In this document: one piece after another, positions 57,520 to 64,000 of the stretch
Layout: every line of letters starts with the position of its first letter
How positions within the stretch are numbered: position 1 is the first letter of the stretch
Assembly (NCBI RefSeq): GCF_024585285.1
Contig: NZ_CP040755.1
Location: 3,782,001-3,846,000, forward strand
Source of the DNA: Colwellia sp. M166
GTDB taxonomy: Bacteria > Pseudomonadota > Gammaproteobacteria > Enterobacterales > Alteromonadaceae
Direction of reading: 5' to 3'
Length of the DNA stretch: 64,000 nt
Made by a program: the position numbers and the translations under genes
Notes under the pieces: model-generated
What the model saw: only the letters and a program-made list of their open reading frames with translations
The model's database searches: none
What the model was told of the DNA's origin: nothing

Positions 57520-58545
57520 ATGAAAGTTAGCACAATATCAATTGATTTAGCAAAAAACGTTTTTCAACTCATGGGGTTTACTGAGGCTAATAAAGGCGTT
57601 TTTAATAAGCGCTTGAACCGCGCTCAACTGAAGCATTTTATGCAAATGCAACCCCCATGTCGTGTTGTGATGGAGGCCTGTTATTCTTCTCATTATTGGG
57701 GCCGGTTGTTTGAATCCATCGGTCACACTGTGCACTTAATTCCTGCGCAACACGTGACACCTTTTGTGCGAGGAAACAAGAATGACAGTAACGATACACT
57801 GGCCATATTCGAAGCAAGTAGGCGACCTTTCATTCGGTTTGTCCCCATCAAAACCCAAACTCAGCAAGAAACGTTAATGCTACATCGCTTGCGAGAAAGG
57901 TTACTTAAAACACGTACAGCGGTCACTAATCAACTACGTGGTTTATTAGCTGACATTGGCCTTGTTTTCCCGTTAGGCATACCTGCTTTTAATGAAAGTA
58001 TGCAAGCATTATCACTTGATACCACGTTATCGGTATCAGTTCAGTGGCTAGTTAACGATGTTTATCAAGAATTCAAAACCTTAAACCTACGTATTAAAGC
58101 GATTGAAAAACAATTAAAAACTGACATTGAAGCCAATTCATTAGGGCAAATACTATTGAGTATCCCTGGCATTGGTTACCTCAATGCTTCTGCCTTTATT
58201 GCCTCTATAGGCAGTGGACAAGCCTTCACCAGTGCACGCGACTTTGCTGTTTGGCTAGGCATTACACCCAAACAATTTGCCTCAGGCAATAAAAGCGTGA
58301 TGGGCGGCATCAGTAAACGTGGAGACCAATACCTGCGTAAACAGCTTATCCATGGTGCGCGTGCCATCATCGTTCATGCCAGAAAGAAACACGATGCATT
58401 GAGTGTGTGGATAACCCAGTTAAGTGCACGAAAACCGTTCAATTGTACCGCGGTTGCCACTGCGCACAAGTTAGCACGCATCATGTGGACATTGTTACAA
58501 AAGCAATGCCATTACACGCCTCAACCGGTTAAGGTAATCACATGA
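57520..58545 (+). CDS. IS110/IS1111-family transposase (DEDD recombinase)
   Basis: 341 aa, intact. The N-terminal RuvC-like DEDD domain has the first Asp in SIDLAKNVF, a Glu in VVMEACYSSHYWGR and the Asp pair in GNKNDSNDTLAI. The C-terminal Tnp_20 domain contains SIPGIGYLNASAFIASIG and GGISKRGDQYLRKQLIHGARAI, where the catalytic Ser lies. AAGGAA stands 8 nt before the ATG. These enzymes work with an element-encoded guide RNA. Confidence 0.95.
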   Translation: MKVSTISIDLAKNVFQLMGFTEANKGVFNKRLNRAQLKHFMQMQPPCRVVMEACYSSHYWGRLFESIGHTVHLIPAQHVTPFVRGNKNDSNDTLAIFEASRRPFIRFVPIKTQTQQETLMLHRLRERLLKTRTAVTNQLRGLLADIGLVFPLGIPAFNESMQALSLDTTLSVSVQWLVNDVYQEFKTLNLRIKAIEKQLKTDIEANSLGQILLSIPGIGYLNASAFIASIGSGQAFTSARDFAVWLGITPKQFASGNKSVMGGISKRGDQYLRKQLIHGARAIIVHARKKHDALSVWITQLSARKPFNCTAVATAHKLARIMWTLLQKQCHYTPQPVKVIT

Positions 58546-58561
58546 TTGACGACCCGTTTTA

Positions 58562-58710
58562 CCCTCTAGTAAGCCTGTGCAGGACAAAGGCCATGAGTCT
58601 GTGTGGGTGTTTAGGCTGCTAGAGGGGACTTAATTTATCCAGAAAACTTTTCAAGACTGTTGTTGATAAGATGAAAAAAAAAGGCACTAGCCAACTAGAA
58701 CAAAGCCTGT
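58562..58710 (+). ncRNA. Candidate guide RNA (seekRNA/bridge RNA) of the IS1111-like element
   Basis: Seventeen nt after the transposase stop, CCCTCTAG (58562-58569) pairs with CTAGAGGG (58619-58626), and AGCCT (58572-58576) with AGGCT (58613-58617), enclosing a 36-nt internal loop. A second stem (AGGC 58682-58685 with GCCT 58705-58708, containing CTAG/CTAG) follows. In the IS1111 group the guide RNA is known to come from this 3' non-coding region. The RNA ends are guesses, and no target match could be established. Confidence 0.55.
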
Positions 58711-59147
58711 GAGAGGACAAGTGTATCTATCACGTTTGGGTGAACAATGTTTTAAGGTATTTCTAGTTCGCAACTTATCTGGAGCATGGATAACAAACCA
58801 TAGCTCGAATATATGTCAGTACAGTTTGCTTTAAGCAAGCGAAAGCGCCTGTCATCATGAACAAAAGTATGAAAAGAGTAATGCTCAGTAATCAAAAACA
58901 TAAGCCCGTTTTGTTATGTTTTCGTATTCACTTGGGTTGACATCAAGGAAGCGTCCATATATGTCCCGTAAAGGTTTGAAACACTTGCGATTGTGATTAA
59001 AATCACTAAGTTTTAAATAAATTATCCTGCTGAAAAATAACCGTTATCAAGCAAAGTATGTTTTTTTTCTTAATCACTGACCTTTTCTGAAAAATTCGGT
59101 TAAGATGAGATAAGTTGATGATAAAAATTACCAGGGAGATGCTTTTT
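58711..59147 (+). other. IS right end and leader of the lipoprotein gene
   Basis: No gene. The IS right part continues to about 58965 without clear coding. Beyond it about 180 nt of AT-rich DNA precede the lipoprotein gene, with a GGGAG ribosome site at about 59134. Confidence 0.5.
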
Positions 59148-61670
59148 ATGGCGCTACTTCAACGCTTTAGTTTTATTTTACTGTTTGCAACTTTGACCGG
59201 TTGTGGCGGTAGTAGTGGTGGCTTTGATGAAACCCCAGATGAGGGTGAAGGTACACCTGAACCAGTTACAATAACTTTATCAATATCAAATGTTAATGTG
59301 GAAAAAGCAGTTCCTGCTACTTTAACGGCAACTGTTATGCAAGGAACAACGCCATTATCAGGTAAATTGGTCACTTTTTCTATTGATAAGGCTGAACTTG
59401 CAAACTTTGAAACAGATGTAAGTTCAAGTGCTACAAATACTGACGGCCAAGCTGAAATAATATTATTAGCGGGCTTAAGTAGTGGTTCGGGTAGTATTAC
59501 TGCAACCGTGGACGGTATAGATTCAAATGCTGTTACCTTTACGAGCGCAGGTGATGGTGATGATGGTAGCTCTAATCAAGTTACACTTAATTTGGCAATA
59601 TCGAATATTGATGTAGCACGAGCAACACCAGCAACTTTAGTTTTAACTTTGATGCAAGGAAGTACTCCTGTACCAGGTGTACTTGTTACATTCTCTATTG
59701 ATAATGAGGATTTAGCTAGCTTTGCAACAGATATCAGTACAAGCATAACCGACGTAGAAGGTAAAGCGAGTATTGGTTTGTTGGCAGGCTCTAGTAGTGG
59801 TGCAGGTCAGGTTTCTGCGACTATCAATAATACTAATTTTGTTTTTGTTAACTTTAATAGTGCCGGTGATGGTGGTGACGTTGGAGAGCCTACTGCAGCA
59901 GCGATAAGTTTATTTGCCAGTAGCCAACAAATTGCATCAAGTGGCAGTGATACTGTTAATTTGACGACTATTGCTAAAGATAAAAACAATAACCTTGTTG
60001 AAGGGGTTACAATCACCTTTAGTGCTACATCCGGACAGATAGAAGTTGTTAATGCTGTAACTGGTGCTGATGGTCAAGCAACGGCAGTATTAAAAACAAA
60101 TAATGAGCCGACAAATCGGACTATTTCAGTTACCTCAATTAGTGGGGAAATTAACGATACGGTTGATGTTCAGGTAATAGGTACATCAATTAACCTTACT
60201 GGCTCGTCGTCATTAGCCATTAATGATGCTAATAACTTTTTTATTCAAGTGCTTAACTCTGACGGTGTAGGTATTTCTAATGCAACTGTTGATTTGACGT
60301 TGTCACCTCCTACGACAGGTACCGCGGCCGCTCTTACTATTGTAAGCTCAGTTGTAACTGATATGACCGGTCAAGCAAACTTCACTGTAACAGGGACCAG
60401 TGGTGGTTCTAATACATTGATTGCAACGGCAGTGGGAGTTTCCTCTGAACATCCAATGACAGTTCAAGCCGATTCGTTTTTATTCAGTCGCTTTAATAAT
60501 GGAAGTGGACAGGGGGATGTCGTTCCTGACTCTACATTACCAGATGTCTTTTTATCCGATTCTGCAACTATAGAGTTAACTTGGACGCAATCCAATACAC
60601 CGATTGCTGATGGTACTATTGTCAGCTTTACCTCAACACGCGGAACAGTGGTCCAAGACTCTAACACCACCCAAGATGGGAAAATAACGGCCACTATTAG
60701 TTCTTCTAATGCAGGTAAAGCATTGGTGACAGTGACGGGGAATGATAATGGAGTGACATTAAGTAATCAGCTAGAGTTTGAGTTTATTGCTGAGGACGTT
60801 GCTACGATAGATGCACAAGCATCACCAAGCTCAATTGCGCCTAACGGTGATACCTCAACTATTTCCGTTATTGTTAAAGATGTAAATGGTAATCTAGTGA
60901 AAGGAAAAACAATTGATTTTTCTTTAACTGGCACTAGTGGCGGTGATATTTTGCCAGCAAGTGCTGTAACAGACAGTAATGGTAGTGCCAGTACGGTTTA
61001 TACCTCTAATACCGTGTCATCTCAAAATGGTATATCTATTACTGCAACAGTAAAAGAAGAGCCATCTATTTCTGATACTGTGACATTAACGGTTGCAGAT
61101 CGAGATTTATTTATTACTTTAGGAACAGGAAACGAGTTAATAGAAGTAGATAGCACAACGTTTAATAAGCAATATGTGGCATTTGTTACTGATGTTGACT
61201 CTGCATCTCCTGCAAAGAATACTGTATTAACTATCTCGGCAGTACCTCAGGGATATAGAAAAGGAGTTTGGAGCCAGGCACTAGATGAAAATGGTAGTTT
61301 CGAAAGTTGGTTTACCAATGTAACTGCTACATGCGGTAACGAAGATTTAAACGTTGATGGTGTGTTAGACGTAGGTGAAGACACTAACGGTGATAGTCAA
61401 TTAACTCCAGGGAATGTAGCTGCTGTGATTGGCGAAGTTACTACTGATGATCAAGGTAGTGCATTAATAGACATTAAATATCCACAAAATTTTGGTGGGT
61501 GGATAAACATCAATTTGGTTGTTAGCGCGAAAGTAGGCGGAACAGAAAGCTTAAGACAGACGACTTTTATACTACCTGCGCTATTGGAGGATGTATTAAA
61601 TGAGGATGCGCCACCGCCTCAAGGTTTAAGCCCATTTGGATTTTCAAATGACTGTACTGATGTAAATTAG
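59148..61670 (+). CDS. Large lipoprotein with repeated Ig-like (Big_1/invasin-type) domains
   Basis: 841 aa from ATG 59148 (GGGAG 9 nt upstream; the frame opens at 59115). The lipobox is LTGC with Cys at about residue 18, followed by a Gly/Ser and acidic linker. Two close tandem repeats of about 100 residues come first (ITLSISNVNVEKAVPATL and LNLAISNIDVARATPATL begin them), then about four more diverged bacterial Ig-like domains with the TDGQA...ITATV pattern. Near the C-terminus an EF-hand-like acidic stretch (DLNVDGVLDVGEDTNGDS) could bind calcium. Likely outer-membrane or surface exposed. The role, perhaps adhesion, is inferred from family. Confidence 0.87.
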   Translation: MALLQRFSFILLFATLTGCGGSSGGFDETPDEGEGTPEPVTITLSISNVNVEKAVPATLTATVMQGTTPLSGKLVTFSIDKAELANFETDVSSSATNTDGQAEIILLAGLSSGSGSITATVDGIDSNAVTFTSAGDGDDGSSNQVTLNLAISNIDVARATPATLVLTLMQGSTPVPGVLVTFSIDNEDLASFATDISTSITDVEGKASIGLLAGSSSGAGQVSATINNTNFVFVNFNSAGDGGDVGEPTAAAISLFASSQQIASSGSDTVNLTTIAKDKNNNLVEGVTITFSATSGQIEVVNAVTGADGQATAVLKTNNEPTNRTISVTSISGEINDTVDVQVIGTSINLTGSSSLAINDANNFFIQVLNSDGVGISNATVDLTLSPPTTGTAAALTIVSSVVTDMTGQANFTVTGTSGGSNTLIATAVGVSSEHPMTVQADSFLFSRFNNGSGQGDVVPDSTLPDVFLSDSATIELTWTQSNTPIADGTIVSFTSTRGTVVQDSNTTQDGKITATISSSNAGKALVTVTGNDNGVTLSNQLEFEFIAEDVATIDAQASPSSIAPNGDTSTISVIVKDVNGNLVKGKTIDFSLTGTSGGDILPASAVTDSNGSASTVYTSNTVSSQNGISITATVKEEPSISDTVTLTVADRDLFITLGTGNELIEVDSTTFNKQYVAFVTDVDSASPAKNTVLTISAVPQGYRKGVWSQALDENGSFESWFTNVTATCGNEDLNVDGVLDVGEDTNGDSQLTPGNVAAVIGEVTTDDQGSALIDIKYPQNFGGWININLVVSAKVGGTESLRQTTFILPALLEDVLNEDAPPPQGLSPFGFSNDCTDVN

Positions 61671-61687
61671 TTGTCAAATTGCAGAAT

Positions 61688-61716
61688 AAAAAAGCCGCAA
61701 AATTAGCGGCTTTTTT
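61688..61716. terminator. Bidirectional intrinsic terminator
   Basis: AAAAAAGCCGC, 7-nt loop, GCGGCTTTTTT, between the convergent lipoprotein and arginase-family genes. Confidence 0.92.
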
Positions 61717-61788
61717 GTTTTCGGCTATTGCCACATGCTAGGATGGATCATATATACTACACTGTAGGCTAAATCGTATATTCTTATA

Positions 61789-62895
61789 TTACTTATTCAT
61801 TTCTTTAATTAAGAATGCTGAAATTTCAGCGCCAGCCGCTAACGTTCTGTCACGGCTAACTTCACCTAAACCAGTGCTGTCAGTAAATGGGGCTATTTCC
61901 ATCATGTCGGCACCTGTGATCGGACATTGAGTTGCAACAGCACGTAGTATTTGCATTGCTTCATCTGGTGACAAACCGTCAGGCTCTGGCGTACCTGTTG
62001 CCGAAGCATAAGTTTCGTCAAGTGCGTCAATATCAAAGCTGACATAAACTTCATCAATATTATCAGCCTTTAACTGAGTAATAATTTTTTTAATAACCGC
62101 TTCAACACCTTGCTCTTTAACTTCATGAGCCCAATGTTGTTTAACTCCAAAGGTGCTTTCCCAATGTGACTTAGGCTTGCCGCTTGAGCGAATTCCAACT
62201 TGAATCAAATCACGATGCTCAGTTAAATCATCTAAAATGTGTGTACACCAAGAGCCAAAGCAAAGATCGATACCTAAACGTTCGACGAGCAAATCAGTAT
62301 GAGCGTCAAAATGAACAATTGCGGCACGTACGCCTTGCTTTTTCTTTGCCTGTAAATAGGCTTTTGTTAATGGGTAACTTACCGAATGATCACCGCCAAT
62401 ACCAAAAATACCTTTGTTTGGAAATTCAGCATAAAAGTCGTGTAAAACGTCTTCTGTTATCGTTAAAGGGCTAACCGCGAATTTACTATTCTCATCTTGG
62501 TAGAGTGCTTTACGACAATTGGCAATAGTGGCCTCATTTAAATACTTATCGTGTAATAAATGCGGAATAACGCGTACGTCACCTAAATCAAAGGCGGTTA
62601 AATCAGGATACTGCTCTAGCAATGTCGAGCGAACAAATAACGGTCCCCAGTTTGCGCCACGTAAAATACCACCACCACAATCTGAAGCAACACCTAGAAT
62701 AACCGCATTAGTCGATTCTGGCAGCTTTTCAATACTTTGCTGCCATAGGGCTTCAATATTATCTGATTGGCCAAATAACGCTTGGTGCAAACGCTCTTTA
62801 CGTTCTTTTGCGGTGTTAACGGTAAAAACTCCGTTGCCTGGTGGACATAAGCACTGGCTGATTTTATTTTTAAATGTTGACCATGAGATTGTCAT
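61789..62895 (-). CDS. Arginase/agmatinase-family ureohydrolase
   Basis: 368 aa binuclear manganese hydrolase. Metal ligands are visible in GIGGDHSVSYP (His), IVHFDAHTDLL (Asp, His, Asp) and VYVSFDIDALD (two Asp). The N-terminal 60 residues are longer than in typical agmatinase (about 305 aa). Agmatine, guanidino acids or formiminoglutamate are all possible substrates; no neighbouring polyamine, arginine or histidine gene decides among them. Confidence 0.9.
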   Translation of the reverse strand: MTISWSTFKNKISQCLCPPGNGVFTVNTAKERKERLHQALFGQSDNIEALWQQSIEKLPESTNAVILGVASDCGGGILRGANWGPLFVRSTLLEQYPDLTAFDLGDVRVIPHLLHDKYLNEATIANCRKALYQDENSKFAVSPLTITEDVLHDFYAEFPNKGIFGIGGDHSVSYPLTKAYLQAKKKQGVRAAIVHFDAHTDLLVERLGIDLCFGSWCTHILDDLTEHRDLIQVGIRSSGKPKSHWESTFGVKQHWAHEVKEQGVEAVIKKIITQLKADNIDEVYVSFDIDALDETYASATGTPEPDGLSPDEAMQILRAVATQCPITGADMMEIAPFTDSTGLGEVSRDRTLAAGAEISAFLIKEMNK

Positions 62896-63295
62896 GTATA
62901 TTCTCTTCCTATTAAAAGGTATTGAAATTCACTTAAATGAACGCAAACTACCTGGAGTGATGGTAATAAATTGTTATTACTGATGATAAACTGAAGTTAT
63001 TTCGGTCTCAGCCCTTAAGTTTTATCATAAAGTCGATTATGATGGCGCCGAAAAATTCGCATCATTATAGCTAAAAGTTGTAAAAAGGCACATATATAAA
63101 AATTTTTTGCTTGTCAGCTTGCTAATTTACAGATATATCTAATAGTAATTTTAGTCTCAAATTTAATTTTAAGTCTCAGTTTTATTGATACATACAATTT
63201 TTACTTAATATTTTGCTCGCGCAATATCAAGTAATTCAGCGCAACTAACTGTGACGAAACTGGCAATAGTCAGCTTAGTAGGAATATAAAATAAT
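62896..63295. promoter_or_regulatory. Divergent intergenic region before topA
   Basis: 400 nt of AT-rich sequence with no credible gene. It must carry the topA promoter(s) and that of the ureohydrolase gene. I see no clear operator, repeat or RNA. Confidence 0.4.
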
Positions 63296-64000
63296 ATGGC
63301 AAAATCTCTGGTAATTGTGGAATCGCCAGCCAAAGCGAAAACAATTAACAAGTACCTTGGTAAAGATTTTATTGTAAAATCGAGTGTTGGTCACGTACGT
63401 GATCTACCCCATGGCAGTACCGGTAAAAAAGTGGCAGCTAAATCTCCTGCTGAAGTGAGAAAAATGGCACCTGCGGCGAAAGCCAAATATAAGCAGAAGC
63501 GCGATAAGCTTGCACTGGTTAACCGTATGGGAATCGATCCTGATAATAATTGGGAAGCGAATTATCAAATATTACCCGGCAAAGAAAAAGTGGTTAGTGA
63601 ATTAACCAAGCTTGCTAGTACCGCCGACACCATCTATCTCGCAACCGATTTGGATAGAGAGGGAGAGGCGATAGCTTGGCATTTAAAAGAGATCATCGGT
63701 GGTGATGACGCGAAATTTAAACGTGTTGTTTTCAATGAAATCACTGAAAATGCAATTCAACAGGCCTTCTCTTCACCCGGTGAATTGAGTATGCCAGGGG
63801 TTAATGCTCAGCAAGCACGACGCTTTCTTGACCGTGTTGTTGGTTTTATGGTTAGCCCATTGTTATGGAAAAAAGTTGCCAGAGGTTTATCTGCAGGTCG
63901 AGTACAATCGGTTGCGGTAAAACTTGTGGTTGAAAAAGAACGTGAAATTAAAGCCTTTGATCCGAAAGAGTATTGGGAAGTTAGTGCCGATACACACACT
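63296..64000 (+). CDS. topA: DNA topoisomerase I (partial, N-terminal 235 residues)
   Basis: Type IA topoisomerase that relaxes negative supercoils. The TOPRIM domain opens with [19 protein letters not shown] and holds the acidic [12 protein letters not shown]. The region [20 protein letters not shown] follows. The ATG at 63296 has AGGA about 13 nt upstream. The frame continues past the window edge, so the active-site Tyr and zinc domains are not seen. Confidence 0.96.
   Translation, partial: MAKSLVIVESPAKAKTINKYLGKDFIVKSSVGHVRDLPHGSTGKKVAAKSPAEVRKMAPAAKAKYKQKRDKLALVNRMGIDPDNNWEANYQILPGKEKVVSELTKLASTADTIYLATDLDREGEAIAWHLKEIIGGDDAKFKRVVFNEITENAIQQAFSSPGELSMPGVNAQQARRFLDRVVGFMVSPLLWKKVARGLSAGRVQSVAVKLVVEKEREIKAFDPKEYWEVSADTHT

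Larger units (their letters stand above)
57440..58965 (+). mobile_element. IS110-family element, IS1111-like, about 1.5 kb
   Basis: The single transposase gene is flanked by a 9-bp perfect inverted repeat, ATGGACGCT at 57446-57454 and AGCGTCCAT at 58950-58958. Such short subterminal repeats are the mark of the IS1111 group. The 3' non-coding part (about 410 nt) is much longer than the 5' part (about 75 nt), again as in IS1111. Exact ends cannot be fixed because the group makes no regular target duplication; the limits given are estimates. An outward-facing TTGACA (58937-58942) near the right end could form a junction promoter in a circular intermediate. Confidence 0.85.

Noticed and set aside
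57300..59000. Target-site duplication around the IS
   Set aside because: No direct repeat was found next to the inverted repeats; this agrees with the IS1111 group but leaves the exact ends undefined.

Overview
The window is chromosomal DNA of an AT-rich marine gammaproteobacterium, most likely Colwellia or a close relative in Alteromonadales. The inference rests on the housekeeping gene orders (miaB-phoH-ybeY-corC-lnt; lolB-ispE-prs; hemA-prfA-prmC-sirB2-sirB1-kdsA; rplY-pth-ychF), the DUF3718 protein, the kynurenine/3-hydroxyanthranilate catabolic operon and the general protein character. No database search was possible.

Layout. 1-6.6 kb (minus strand): a tryptophan/kynurenine catabolic operon, read SDR, 2-aminomuconate semialdehyde dehydrogenase, RidA-type 2-aminomuconate deaminase, 3-hydroxyanthranilate dioxygenase, ACMS decarboxylase, cyclase-family hydrolase, kynureninase (cut by the window edge). 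7-11 kb: exported M20 amidohydrolase, periplasmic solute-binding protein, ibpA-type small heat-shock gene and exported thiol peroxidase. 11-13.2 kb: response regulator-CheC protein coupled to a PAS-GGDEF diguanylate cyclase. 13.2-20.1 kb: VanZ protein, YtcJ-like amidohydrolase and a four-gene MacAB-like ABC export operon. 20.3-26.1 kb: lnt-corC-ybeY-phoH-miaB. 26.2-31.7 kb: a large propeller-type sensor with a small unknown gene, a 2OG-Fe(II) oxygenase with a disturbed 5' end, and ubiF. 31.9-32.6 kb: a tRNA operon Met-Leu-Gln-Gln-Leu. 32.7-35.8 kb: DUF3718, ychF, pth, rplY. 36.2-45.7 kb (plus strand): nitrate assimilation (nitrate transporter, PP2C/Ser-Thr kinase fusion, nirB, nirD, nasA). 45.8-48.3 kb: prs-ispE-lolB. 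48.6-55.6 kb: hemA to kdsA, with a DUF819 transporter between sirB1 and kdsA. 55.9-57.2 kb: dicarboxylate/amino-acid symporter. 57.4-59 kb: an IS110/IS1111-type insertion sequence. 59.1-61.7 kb: a large Ig-like lipoprotein. 61.8-62.9 kb: arginase-family hydrolase. 63.3 kb to the end: topA (partial).

How parts work together. The first operon converts kynurenine-type intermediates through 3-hydroxyanthranilate and 2-aminomuconate toward central metabolism. The nitrate cluster takes up nitrate and reduces it to ammonium. It sits inside an order (lolB-ispE-prs-rplY-pth-ychF, all minus strand) that looks ancestral and is split by it.

Most notable observations: (1) a 13-bp tandem duplication at the start of the 2OG oxygenase gene that shifts the frame and supplies a replacement start codon; (2) an IS1111-like element with 9-bp subterminal inverted repeats and a long structured 3' non-coding region, a candidate for the guide (bridge/seek) RNA of this family; (3) a sigma32-like promoter plus a ROSE-type RNA thermometer in front of ibpA; (4) a PP2C-kinase fusion within the nitrate cluster. 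I found no CRISPR array, prophage or recognisable defence system.
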